From NCBI GenBank assembly GCA_035295745.1, contig DATGIL010000022.1:267666-331665 (forward strand): a DNA stretch of 64,000 bases, read 5' to 3'. The position numbers and the translations under genes were made by a program. This DNA comes from JAIQFL01 sp035295745. GTDB lineage: Bacteria > Acidobacteriota > Terriglobia > Bryobacterales > Bryobacteraceae. Positions 25,510-33,870 of this stretch are shown here, piece after piece (position 1 is the first letter of the stretch; each line of letters starts with the position of its first letter). The notes beneath the pieces are model-generated. The model had not been told where the DNA came from and did no database searches. It worked only from the letters and a program-made list of their open reading frames with translations.

Positions 25510-26943
25510 ATGGATCGCGAACAGTTCCGGAAAATCCAGTCGCGCCGCCGCTTCTTCCAGGAGTGTGCGGGCGGTATCGGCATCATGGCGCTTGCCCAAC
25601 TGATGCAGCGTGAAGGCCGCGGAGCCACCCCGGAGGTCAACCCGCTTGCGCCTCGCAAACCGCACTTCCCTCCCAAAGCCAAGAACGTAATCTTCATGTT
25701 CATGGAAGGCGGCCCCAGCCAGCTCGATCTCTTCGATCCCAAGCCGGAACTGCAGAAGTGGAGTGGAAAGCCCCTGCCCGATTCCATGACCAAGGACTTG
25801 CGCCTGGCCTTCACCAAGCCCAATGCGGCCGTCCTGGCGAGCCCGCGCACGTTCAAGCCCTATGGCCAGAGCGGCACCGAGTTTTCCGATTTTATCCCCC
25901 ACATCGCGAGTTGTGCCGATGACGTCTGCCTGGTGCGCTCCATGTTCACGGACGCCTTCAATCATCACCCGGGGCAGTTGCTGCTTTTCGGCGGCAGCAT
26001 CCAGGTGGGACGTCCGACCATGGGCGCGTGGGTGCTCTACGGCTTGGGCAGCGAGTCTCAGAACCTGCCTGGATTTGTTGTACTGAACTCCGGCGTAGGC
26101 ACCAGCGGCGGTACTTCCAACTGGTCGAGCGGCTTCCTGCCGTCGACATATCAGGGTGTAGTGCTGCGCAGCTCCGGCGACCCGGTGTTGTACCTCTCGA
26201 ACCCGCCGGGCGTCACCCGCGAGATGCAGCGCTCCGGTCTCGACGTGCTCAAAGACTTGAACGAGGAGCACCTGGCCCGTACCGGTGACATGGAGATCGC
26301 GTCGCGGATTGCCTCGTATGAACTCGCCTTCCGCATGCAGATGGCGGGGCCGGAATTGCTCGATTTTTCGAAGGAATCGCCTGAGACGCTCGCGCTTTAC
26401 GGCGTGGAAGAGGGACCCGGCAAACAGTTCGCCACGAATTGCCTTCTGGCGCGGCGCATGGTGGAGCGCGGCGTGCGCTTCGTCATGCTGACCCACGCCA
26501 GTTGGGACGATCACACCGACCTCAATCGCAAGCTCAAGGGCCATTGCGATATCGCGGACAAGCCTACCGCCGGGTTGATCAAGGATTTGAAACAGCGCGG
26601 CATGTTGGACGACACACTCGTCGTCTGGGGCGGCGAATTCGGACGCACCCCTATGTGTGAGATTCGCGATCCGCGCGACGCCAACAACGCCGGCCGCGAC
26701 CATCACCCGCTCGCCTACAGCCTCTTCCTTGCAGGCGGCGGCATTAAGGGCGGCCAGGTTATCGGCAAGACGGACGACCTCTGCATGAACGTGACAGAGG
26801 ACAAAGTTCACGTCCACGACTTACAAGCGACGCTGCTGCATTGTCTCGGCCTGGAACACACGCGCCTCACCTATCACCACATGGGCCGCGATTTTCGTCT
26901 CACCGATGTCGCCGGCAACGTCGTTCAGAAGATGCTCGTCTGA
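25510..26943 (+). CDS. DUF1501 domain-containing protein (sulfatase-like fold, Tat-exported)
   Basis: A 477-residue protein with an N-terminal twin-arginine motif (QSRRRFFQECAGGIGIMALAQ). It has the DUF1501 pattern: KNVIFMFMEGGPSQLDLFDPKPEL (alkaline-phosphatase-like core start), FSDFIPHIASCADDVCLVRSMFTDAFNH, RGVRFVMLTHASWDDH, and VVWGGEFGRTPMCEIRDPRDANNAGRDHHPLAYS with likely metal ligands. It is the fixed partner of the preceding DUF1549/DUF1553 protein, with three bases between them and a GGGAATAGG sequence before the ATG. The two probably act together in the periplasm. Reaction unknown. Confidence 0.92.
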   Translation: MDREQFRKIQSRRRFFQECAGGIGIMALAQLMQREGRGATPEVNPLAPRKPHFPPKAKNVIFMFMEGGPSQLDLFDPKPELQKWSGKPLPDSMTKDLRLAFTKPNAAVLASPRTFKPYGQSGTEFSDFIPHIASCADDVCLVRSMFTDAFNHHPGQLLLFGGSIQVGRPTMGAWVLYGLGSESQNLPGFVVLNSGVGTSGGTSNWSSGFLPSTYQGVVLRSSGDPVLYLSNPPGVTREMQRSGLDVLKDLNEEHLARTGDMEIASRIASYELAFRMQMAGPELLDFSKESPETLALYGVEEGPGKQFATNCLLARRMVERGVRFVMLTHASWDDHTDLNRKLKGHCDIADKPTAGLIKDLKQRGMLDDTLVVWGGEFGRTPMCEIRDPRDANNAGRDHHPLAYSLFLAGGGIKGGQVIGKTDDLCMNVTEDKVHVHDLQATLLHCLGLEHTRLTYHHMGRDFRLTDVAGNVVQKMLV

Positions 26944-26980
26944 TAGTGGCTGCGGCGGTGCGCAGAAGGTCTGCGGGTTC

Positions 26981-27450
26981 GCTGCCTCACTGTCGCGGCT
27001 CGTACATACCTTCGCGCGACACGTGCGCTTGCACCGCGCGCGTGAGCAAGCGATCTTGACTGCTTTTGCGGCGTGCCGGCAACGCTCCCTCACGGTCGCG
27101 GCTCGTAAGCTACCCATGCGTGCGCTTGCGAGCCGCGCGCATGAGCAAGCGATCTTGACTGCTTTCGCGGCGTGGCGGCAAACGCTCCCTCACGGTCGCG
27201 GCTCGTAAGCTACCCATGCGTGCGCTTGCGAGCCGCGCGCGTGAGCAAGCGATCTTGACTGCTTTAGCGACGTGCCGGCAACGCTCCCTCACGGTCGCGG
27301 CTCGTAAGCTACCCATGCGTGCGCTTGCGAGCCGCGCGCGTGAGCAAGCGATCTTGACTGCTTTAGCGGCGTGCCAGCAACGCTCCCTCACGGTCGCGGC
27401 TCGTAAGCTACCCATGCGCGCGCTTGCGCCGCGCGCGTGAGCAAGCGGTA
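26981..27450. repeat. Tandem array of five palindromic units, period about 99 bases
   Basis: Heads reading GCTCCCTCACGGTCGCGG occur at 27084, 27184, 27283 and 27382, with a degenerate head (GCTGCCTCAC) at 26981. Each is followed after about 45 bases by a tail CGCGCGTGAGCAAGC. Head and tail are imperfect inverted repeats of about 22 bases around a 22-base loop (TAAGCTACCCATGCGTGCGC). About 32 bases of conserved linker join the units. The array fills the 26944-27478 gap between convergent genes (DUF1501 and subtilase). The same arms, inverted, frame the minisatellite at 51697-52114. Confidence 0.85.
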
Positions 27451-27478
27451 TTTGACTTACGCGGCTCGCCGAGCCCTA

Positions 27479-29878
27479 TCACTGCACGGGAATAATCACA
27501 CTCTGCGTGACATCGCCGGCCGTGATGTCCACCTGCATATTACTCGTGCCCGCGCGAATGTCGACTGCGTAGGTGCCGGGAATGGTGCCAACACGGTAAA
27601 TACTGCTCACCGTCCCTCCTCCAGCGCTCACGTGGGCGGACGGTTGCGGAAATCCGCCAAAGGGAAGGCCAGCCACATCCACAACACGGAAGATGATGGC
27701 GTTGGTGGACGTGGCTCCCGCTGAGTCGACCAAGTCGGAATAAAGAACGGAAATCCCGGCTGGCGTTGTGCCCGGGACCGCGAACCAGTAGGGAATTGTA
27801 ATGGCCGATGGATTGGCCGCACCCATGACCTGGACGGTCCCCTGATACTCACCCGGCTGCAACCCCGCCGTGTTGAGCTGCAGCAGGACCTGTCGCACCT
27901 GGTTGGGATCGAGTTGCAGAGACGTGGTCGAGAGCGCCGGCGCCGGACTCGCACCTGTCGGCGACACCGTCAACGTAAAGGTATCGGTGACACTTCCGAC
28001 GTTCGATAGCACCAGGTTGAGGCTCGGATTAGGACCGGCTTGCGAATTCGCGGAGAAGTTCAACGCGGTGGGATAGGCCGTGACCGTCCCGTTCATCGCC
28101 GCGAAAACGTTCAAGACTCCCGCACCTGCTTGCGAAACCGTGGCTGGCTTGCCGGGCGCGCTGGTTGCCGGAGTCGCCGAATTGACCAGCAGTGACCTGT
28201 ATTGAGCCATGGTGAGCCCGGGACGGGCGGCTTTCAGAATCGCCGCTGCTCCCGCGGTCAGCGGCGCCGAGTAACTCGTCCCCGCCGAGTAAACGAAGCC
28301 CGTGGGACTATAGAGTTCGCCCGAAGGGAATGTATTCTGGCCCGCGGTGATGAGGTCCTGTCCCACTGCGAGCAGGTCGGGCTTGAGCGCACTCGTAACG
28401 CTGGGACCCCGGCTGGAAAAAGAGGTCAGGTCGGTGCTTTGCGAAAAGGCTACGGGCTGCGCGAATTGCAAAGTGACGGACAGTCCCGGCGCGGCGGCCA
28501 GCCGTGCTTTCAGGTCGGCGCCGTCCGCCTGCGTCATAAACATCGTCGGCAGAGTTGCGGCACCCACGGATTGTGCGCCATTCCCGAACGGGCTCGTCGT
28601 GCCATTGTTGTAGATGATCACGCCCACGCCGCCACCTGCTGCCACATTATTGATTTTGCTTTCGAAGGTACAGATGCCGCGCAGCACCAGCACCACCATG
28701 CCGGACGCGGACCCATTGGGCAACGGAGAACATGCCAAAGCGCTCGGATCGAGACTGGCCACGTCCAACAGTGGGCCCGAGACGGCCTGCCCGGGATCGG
28801 CGCCGTTGCCCAGATAGGCGTGATAGGGCGCTACGCCATCGGTAGTGATCCCGTAGCCCAGGGTGCGGTCATTGCGGATAGCGCCGACTGCAATCACATC
28901 CGGAGGCGTTGCGAAATTGGCGAGGGTGCTGGCTCCCGGGCCGTTGTTTCCGGCCGCGACCGTAACAATGACACCGGCAGCAGTTGCCGCCTCGAGCGCC
29001 GCATTCACCGGATCCTCCAGATTGGCGTCCGAATACGAGGTGATGATGCCTCCGAGGCTCAGGTTGATCACATCCATGCCGTCCGCGACCGCGTCATCCA
29101 CGGCCTTCACGATGACGTCGAAGGTGGCCCCGAGAGAATCGAGCACTTTGTAGTTGCCAACATAAGCGGCCGGCGCCACACCGATGATCGGCCCGTACGG
29201 ACTAGCCGCAGGGCCACCAGCCGCTGCCATCGCAGTTCCGGTACCGTGTCCCGAGCGGTCGTTGGCATCGGGCTCTCCCCCGTCCGGCAGGAGCGTCGTG
29301 TAGTTCTTGGCCACGATGATCTTGGCATTGGTGTATTGCAGGTCGGAAGAATTCAGGGCTTGCGGGAACCCGGACAAGGCCGGCAGCGGAGTTCCGAATG
29401 CCGGATTGTTCACGTCGATGCCGCTGTCGACCATCGCGATCTTGATCCCGGCACCGGCACTATTCTGACCCAGCGGCAGAGTCGCCCACACATCCGGCAC
29501 CTTGTGCAGCGGCAAGGCATGATCGAGCAGCGGCTTCACGCGCCGGACGGGATGCAGCGCGATCACGCCCGGAATCTTCATCAATTCAGGAGCACGATCG
29601 TCGGGGATACTCACCAGAAGCGCGTTCAGGACAGTGTCCACACTCTCCATGACCTTGCCCCCGTGGCTCGCCACCAGCCGCCGCGCAGCGGCCTGCGACT
29701 GGCGTACTGCTGCCCGTCGAGAGGCGAAGCGCGCGTCGCGGGCGGCAAACCGCGCTCCTTGTTTTGTCACCGCGGCTGCGGCGGGATCTCCTGAAAGTTC
29801 GACAATATACCGTCCGGGAACGACTTGACCGCAAACCGCTGCCGAGAAAACACAGAGAAGCAAGACCGATTTCATCAA
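27479..29878 (-). CDS. Subtilisin-like serine peptidase (S8) with PA domain
   Basis: A 799-residue secreted peptidase. After the signal (MMKSVLLLCVFSAAVCGQ) comes an inhibitor-I9-like propeptide to about residue 120. The catalytic triad is Asp151 (AMVDSGIDVNNP), His211 (SGHGTGTAMA) and Ser535 (GTSYSAPL), with the oxyanion Asn in VTVAAGNNGPGAS. A PA domain is inserted at about 370-470 (VVLVLRGICTFESKINNVAAGGGVGVIIYNN in part). The C-terminal 200 residues are a beta-sandwich (fibronectin-like) domain. It is a monocistronic gene pointing into the repeat array. An extracellular protein-degrading role fits the family. Confidence 0.93.
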   Translation of the reverse strand: MMKSVLLLCVFSAAVCGQVVPGRYIVELSGDPAAAAVTKQGARFAARDARFASRRAAVRQSQAAARRLVASHGGKVMESVDTVLNALLVSIPDDRAPELMKIPGVIALHPVRRVKPLLDHALPLHKVPDVWATLPLGQNSAGAGIKIAMVDSGIDVNNPAFGTPLPALSGFPQALNSSDLQYTNAKIIVAKNYTTLLPDGGEPDANDRSGHGTGTAMAAAGGPAASPYGPIIGVAPAAYVGNYKVLDSLGATFDVIVKAVDDAVADGMDVINLSLGGIITSYSDANLEDPVNAALEAATAAGVIVTVAAGNNGPGASTLANFATPPDVIAVGAIRNDRTLGYGITTDGVAPYHAYLGNGADPGQAVSGPLLDVASLDPSALACSPLPNGSASGMVVLVLRGICTFESKINNVAAGGGVGVIIYNNGTTSPFGNGAQSVGAATLPTMFMTQADGADLKARLAAAPGLSVTLQFAQPVAFSQSTDLTSFSSRGPSVTSALKPDLLAVGQDLITAGQNTFPSGELYSPTGFVYSAGTSYSAPLTAGAAAILKAARPGLTMAQYRSLLVNSATPATSAPGKPATVSQAGAGVLNVFAAMNGTVTAYPTALNFSANSQAGPNPSLNLVLSNVGSVTDTFTLTVSPTGASPAPALSTTSLQLDPNQVRQVLLQLNTAGLQPGEYQGTVQVMGAANPSAITIPYWFAVPGTTPAGISVLYSDLVDSAGATSTNAIIFRVVDVAGLPFGGFPQPSAHVSAGGGTVSSIYRVGTIPGTYAVDIRAGTSNMQVDITAGDVTQSVIIPVQ

Positions 29879-30015
29879 CTAACCCCTGGGTCAGACACCA
29901 CGCCGCCAACGAGGCGTGAGAAGCCCTTCGCACTATGATACGCTGCCGCCCACGAAATCGGATTACCAACTTTAGTCTGTGTGGCGCGGAATCTACACCT
30001 GGAAATTATTAGGAG

Positions 30016-30465
30016 CTAGTCCGCGTCGGGAGTATCGGCCAGATCGGCGAGATCCTTTGGCCGCCCCGCGGCCCGTTTGTTGCGACGATACAGCCGTAGG
30101 CTCAAGAACACCGTAGGTACGCCATCAATCTCACCATGGACTCGCTCATTCCAAGCTTCTTCGAAGGTCACGTCGGAGATGCCCGTGACTAGACCGATTC
30201 GGTATGGGTCAATTCCCAACTGGATGACCTGACCGGGAGTCAAGAAGTCTGACGGAGCAATTCCTAATGAACCGAATCCGAAATGGTCGAGCACTTCCAC
30301 CAGTCGGAGCGCATTATCCTCCGATGCACGTACAAAGAAGTCGATGTCACCCGTGGACCGAGGGACGCCGTGAAATGCTCTTGCCCATGCGCCCACGATC
30401 ACGTAGTCAACGCGGTGCGAGTTTAATAATTCGATAAACTCGCGCCAATCGGGGAGAAGGGTCAT
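30016..30465 (-). CDS. Nucleotidyltransferase-like protein (DUF6036/AbiEii-like)
   Basis: A 149-residue protein with a minimal nucleotidyltransferase fold: YVIVGAWARAFHGVPRSTGDIDFFVRASEDN contains the GxxA...R.T.DID pattern, with the two metal-binding Asp in GDIDFF. LRLYRRNKRAAGRPKDLADLADT is the usual C-terminal helix (KDLADL). Proteins of this kind occur as members of toxin-antitoxin-like or housekeeping two-gene modules. Its start lies 59 bases inside the end of a 65-residue gene, so the two are translated together. Target unknown. Confidence 0.8.
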   Translation of the reverse strand: MTLLPDWREFIELLNSHRVDYVIVGAWARAFHGVPRSTGDIDFFVRASEDNALRLVEVLDHFGFGSLGIAPSDFLTPGQVIQLGIDPYRIGLVTGISDVTFEEAWNERVHGEIDGVPTVFLSLRLYRRNKRAAGRPKDLADLADTPDAD

Positions 30466-30604
30466 GTCGAGATTGGATCCGCAGTGTAGTCAACTCGCAC
30501 ATCATGCGAAGACGTTCCTCAGGCGTCAGGCCCCAATAATATTCCCTCCCGGCCCGGTCGGCGTCTTCGAAATTCGCAAACTTGCGGACGTGGACGGTCC
30601 TCAC
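30407..30604 (-). CDS. Small conserved protein paired with nucleotidyltransferase
   Basis: A 65-residue protein, MRTVHVRKFANFEDADRAGR at the start and ending RVYRIIKLAPR. Similar small proteins (with an 'YYWGLTPEERL' central piece) are, to my knowledge, regularly found directly upstream of this type of nucleotidyltransferase. The 59-base overlap with the next gene in another frame supports a fixed pair. No motif allows a function to be named. It could be the regulatory or antitoxin half of the module, which is inference. Confidence 0.65.
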   Translation of the reverse strand: MRTVHVRKFANFEDADRAGREYYWGLTPEERLRMMCELTTLRIQSRHDPSPRLARVYRIIKLAPR

Positions 30605-30731
30605 GGCTCCATTATAGTTCGCGTCGCCCCAAATCCTGCACCAACGGTAATCTCTTCAAAACTCGGCAGCGCCCGCGTCTCTGCGATGAAGTGCCTGCGT
30701 GATGGCGCCTACGGAACTATCATAAAAAGGA

Positions 30732-31652
30732 ATGCCTCAAATCCTGGATGGAAATCGGGTCCGTGACGAGATCAAGAACGAGCTCCAGCCACGCGTTGCC
30801 GCGATGCGAGCTCTCGGACGTCCCCCCGGGCTGGCCGTAGTGCTCGTCGGCCACAATCCGGCCTCCGAAATCTACGTGCGCAACAAGGTGAAAGCCTGCC
30901 ACGATCTGGGGATCTACTCCGAATCGATCACGCCACCCGACAGCATATCGACCACCGAATTGCTCGCGATCGTCGAGGATTTAAATGCGCGCCACGATAT
31001 CGATGGCATCCTGGTACAACTGCCTCTGCCGGTACAAGTCGACAGTAAACGAATTCTGCTCGCCGTGTCGCCCGAAAAAGACGTCGATGGCTTTCACCCC
31101 TGCAACGTCGGCAGGCTGGTAGCCAATCTGCCGGGACCGCGCGCGTGTACTCCCGCGGGCATTATCGAGATTCTGAGACGCTACTCGATTCCCATTGCCG
31201 GAAAACACGCCGTCGTCGTGGGCAGGAGCGACATCGTGGGAAAGCCCGTGGCCATGCTCTTGTTGCACGAGCATGCCACCGTCACCATCTGCCATTCGAA
31301 AACCCCCGACTTAGCCGCAGTGTGCCGCCAAGCCGATATCCTGGTGGCTGCGATGGGCAGGGCGGCCATGCTCACTGCGGACTACCTCAGGGATGGCGTG
31401 ACGGTGATCGATGTCGGAACCAATCGCCTGGATCGCCGGGAGGACGTAGCGCGGATTTTCCGCGGCTCACCGCAGAAGCTCGCGTCTTTCGATAAGCGGG
31501 GCAGCGTAGGCGTAGGCGACGTCCATCCGCTGGATGTCGTGGAGAAGGCCGCGGCTTACACTCCCGTACCGGGTGGTGTAGGACCGCTCACTGTCGCGAT
31601 GCTGATGTCCAACACCGTGGCCTCCGGGGAGCGGCGCGCCGGCATATGTTGA
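30732..31652 (+). CDS. folD: Methylenetetrahydrofolate dehydrogenase/cyclohydrolase
   Basis: A 306-residue bifunctional enzyme that oxidises 5,10-methylene-THF with NADP and hydrolyses the methenyl product to 10-formyl-THF in the cytoplasm. The catalytic region has PGLAVVLVGHNPASEIYVRNKVKACHDLG in part (Tyr and Lys of the active site) and GILVQLPLP. GKHAVVVGRSDIVGKPVAMLLL is the nucleotide-binding segment. KDVDGFHPCNVGRL and the C-terminal PVPGGVGPLTVAMLMSNTV complete the FolD signature. It leads an operon: coaE starts seven bases before the folD stop and htrA overlaps coaE. Confidence 0.96.
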   Translation: MPQILDGNRVRDEIKNELQPRVAAMRALGRPPGLAVVLVGHNPASEIYVRNKVKACHDLGIYSESITPPDSISTTELLAIVEDLNARHDIDGILVQLPLPVQVDSKRILLAVSPEKDVDGFHPCNVGRLVANLPGPRACTPAGIIEILRRYSIPIAGKHAVVVGRSDIVGKPVAMLLLHEHATVTICHSKTPDLAAVCRQADILVAAMGRAAMLTADYLRDGVTVIDVGTNRLDRREDVARIFRGSPQKLASFDKRGSVGVGDVHPLDVVEKAAAYTPVPGGVGPLTVAMLMSNTVASGERRAGIC

Positions 31653-32251
31653 AGGTTGGGCTGACCGGCGGACTGGCGTGTGGAAAGACCTTCGTCGGGC
31701 AAGCTCTGGCGAGTTTCGGTTGCTTCGTCGTGCAGGCTGACGAACTGGGGCACGCCGTACTGGCTCCCGGAGGCGAAGCTTACGACGCGGTGGTCAGGGA
31801 GTTTGGCCCCGAGATTTTGGCGGACGGCGGAGAAATCAATCGGCGGGCGCTGGCAGCGCGAGTCTTTGGGGCGCCCGAACGGCTCGAGCGTCTCAACTCG
31901 CTGGTTCACCCTCCCGTGGTGCGGCGAGAGCACGAGCTACTGGAGGCATTTGCGGCGCGCCAACCACATGGCATTGCCGTAGTGGAAGCCGCCATTCTGA
32001 TCGAGACCGGCAGCTACCGGCGCTTCGACCGTATGATCCTGGTAACCTGTTGGGAGGAGCAGCAGGTGGAACGCGCCATGCGACGTGAAGGAGCACAGCT
32101 CGCGGACATTCGGGCTCGCCTCAGCCGCCAAATGCCTCTCGAAGAAAAACGAAAATTTGCCGATTTCGTCATAGACACATCGGGCGACAAGGAGAACACC
32201 TTGCAGCAAACCCGGGACGTCTACGAATCGTTACGGAGAATCGAAACATGA
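31646..32251 (+). CDS. coaE: Dephospho-CoA kinase
   Basis: A 201-residue P-loop kinase for the last step of coenzyme A synthesis. The Walker A is GLTGGLACGKTFVGQAL, with the family-typical DELGHAVL segment after strand 2. FGAPERLERLNSLVHPPV and AAILIETGSYRRFDRMILVTC are the conserved CoaE helices and Walker B-like strand. RLSRQMPLEEKRKFADFVIDTSGD is the usual lid and C-terminus. It overlaps folD by seven bases and shares an ATGA with htrA, so all three are translated from one mRNA. Confidence 0.95.
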   Translation: MLKVGLTGGLACGKTFVGQALASFGCFVVQADELGHAVLAPGGEAYDAVVREFGPEILADGGEINRRALAARVFGAPERLERLNSLVHPPVVRREHELLEAFAARQPHGIAVVEAAILIETGSYRRFDRMILVTCWEEQQVERAMRREGAQLADIRARLSRQMPLEEKRKFADFVIDTSGDKENTLQQTRDVYESLRRIET

Positions 32252-33405
32252 AAGTCTTGCGACCTTTTGTCTGGGCCGCCGCGATGGTGGCTCTGTTCCT
32301 GTACGCAACCTCGGTAGCTCATTGGGATCTGGCACGGGTCTTTCGACCTGGTGGAACAATTGGACGCCTCTGGAGCGAACCGGCTGCAGCCGCCTCTGCG
32401 GCCGGCGGATTTACCGCTGACGAGCAAAACAATATTGATGTCTACCGCGGCGCCCGCGACGCCACCGTCAACATTACTTCCGTTGTTTATCGCGAGTCCT
32501 GGTTCGCGGAAATCTATCCGGAGCAAGGCGCAGGCTCGGGGTTCATCGTAAATCCGGACGGCGAGATTCTGACCAATAATCACGTGGTCAATGGCGGCAC
32601 CGCGCAACTGACCGTGGTCTTGGCGGATAAGAAGTCGTACAAAGCTAAGATTTTGTTCACCGATCCACGCGACGATCTAGCCCTCATCAAGATTGAAACC
32701 GGACGCAAGTTACCGGCCCTCCGCCTGGGCGATTCGGACGCCTCCGTGGTGGGCCAGAAGGTGCTCGCGATCGGCAATCCCTTCGGATTCGGCGGCACTC
32801 TGACCACTGGAATTGTCAGCTCGCTCGGCCGCACGATTCAGACCGAAGAGAATCGCGAACTGGAGGGGATGATCCAGACCGACGCTGCCATCAATCCGGG
32901 CAACAGCGGCGGACCGCTGCTCGATTCGCACGGCAATGTGATTGGCATCAACACCGCAATTTATGGTGCGCAGGGCAATATTGGCCTGGGATTCGCGATC
33001 CCGATCAACCGCGCGAAGTCAATTCTCGACGAGTTCCAGGCGAAGGGACATATTTCAAGGCCGACGCTCGGGATTGACGTCTCCGCAGTCTCGGGAGATC
33101 TCGCCGAAATGCTCGAGCTTCCAAGTTCCGGCGGGCTTCTGATTCGACGCGTGGAGCGGGGTTCGGCCGCTGCAGAGGCGGGATTGCGTGGACCGAGCCG
33201 TTGGGTAGTCCGCTATAATTACCGCCTGCCTGTCGGGGCAGATCTCATCACGGCTCTCGATGGGCAGCCAGTAGAAGGCACAGATTCACTAATGCGGGTG
33301 ATGAACCGGAAACACGGCGGCGATATTCTCGAAATGACAATTTACCGCGAGGGGAAGACTCAGAAAGTACGGGTGAAGTTAGGAGAAGCTCCGCAGGTAA
33401 TGTAG
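32248..33405 (+). CDS. HtrA/DegP-family trypsin-like serine protease with one PDZ domain
   Basis: A 385-residue membrane-anchored or secreted protease. The N-terminal hydrophobic segment is VWAAAMVALFLYATSV. The S1C triad is His112 (LTNNHVVNGG), Asp143 (DPRDDLALIKI) and Ser220 (NPGNSGGPLL). A single PDZ domain occupies about 275-380 (RPTLGIDVSAVSG ... VKLGEAP). It belongs to the quality-control proteases that degrade misfolded periplasmic proteins. It ends the folD-coaE-htrA operon, with a hairpin eight bases after the stop. Which of DegP, DegQ or DegS it resembles most cannot be settled by eye. Confidence 0.94.
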   Translation: MKVLRPFVWAAAMVALFLYATSVAHWDLARVFRPGGTIGRLWSEPAAAASAAGGFTADEQNNIDVYRGARDATVNITSVVYRESWFAEIYPEQGAGSGFIVNPDGEILTNNHVVNGGTAQLTVVLADKKSYKAKILFTDPRDDLALIKIETGRKLPALRLGDSDASVVGQKVLAIGNPFGFGGTLTTGIVSSLGRTIQTEENRELEGMIQTDAAINPGNSGGPLLDSHGNVIGINTAIYGAQGNIGLGFAIPINRAKSILDEFQAKGHISRPTLGIDVSAVSGDLAEMLELPSSGGLLIRRVERGSAAAEAGLRGPSRWVVRYNYRLPVGADLITALDGQPVEGTDSLMRVMNRKHGGDILEMTIYREGKTQKVRVKLGEAPQVM

Positions 33406-33412
33406 GGATTCC

Positions 33413-33441
33413 GGAGGCATCGGGCGCAACTCGGTGCCTCC
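33413..33441. terminator. Hairpin between convergent htrA and AT-hook genes
   Basis: GGAGGCA at 33413-33419 pairs with TGCCTCC at 33435-33441 around a 15-base loop, followed on the plus strand by TATTTG. It lies eight bases after the htrA stop and ten before the stop of the minus-strand gene, so it could end both transcripts. The T-tract is short. Confidence 0.5.
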
Positions 33442-33450
33442 TATTTGAAA

Positions 33451-33681
33451 TCAGGCCGCGGTTCCCTTTGGGGATGCTGCGGCGGCGGCAACGGTTTTAT
33501 TCTTGCTCCCTGGAGGACGCCCGCGCCTTTTGGCCGGGGGCGTCGAAATCTCTGCCATCCACGCAGGGGGTCGACCGCGACGCCGCCCTCGGCCGCGTGC
33601 CAGTCTTTCCAGGCTAACGATCGCTTCCTCGATCTGTTGCCTTTCCTCCCGCAGCTCCGTTAGGATTTTGCTGACATCCAT
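33451..33681 (-). CDS. Small basic protein with two AT-hook-like motifs
   Basis: A 76-residue protein with an N-terminal coiled-coil-like helix (MDVSKILTELREERQQIEEAI) followed by two AT-hook-like motifs, RRRGRPPAW and KRRGRPPGSKNK. AT-hooks bind the minor groove of AT-rich DNA, so a nucleoid or regulatory role is plausible. A GGGAGG lies eleven bases before the ATG. The upstream gap (33682-33870) is unusually AT-rich for this genome, which could be a self-binding region. The C-terminus is alanine-rich and probably flexible. Confidence 0.75.
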   Translation of the reverse strand: MDVSKILTELREERQQIEEAIVSLERLARGRGRRRGRPPAWMAEISTPPAKRRGRPPGSKNKTVAAAAASPKGTAA

Positions 33682-33870
33682 TTAGTCCCGCCCTCCCAGC
33701 CGGATCGTCCTCTTCCCCGTTTCGAAAAAATGTCGAGGACACTTTATAAAAACAGTATACATCTCGATTTTCGCGCCGATCGTTAATATTTTCAAGCTGT
33801 GAACAGAATTTGCAACACATTATCGCGGTATTGCGGATATCTAAAAGTAGGCTCCCGTACCAATGTTCCT

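Noticed and set aside
25372..26817. 481-residue open frame on the minus strand
   Set aside because: It lies opposite the DUF1501 gene, whose protein has clear family motifs. It is a shadow of GC-rich codon use.
26981..27450. CRISPR-like regular repeat array
   Set aside because: Period is about 99 bases, the sequence between hairpins is the same in every unit, and there is no cas gene. It is a palindromic tandem repeat.
28202..29794. 530-residue open frame on the plus strand
   Set aside because: It is antisense to the subtilase with an intact catalytic triad, and its composition (Arg, His rich) is typical of a shadow.
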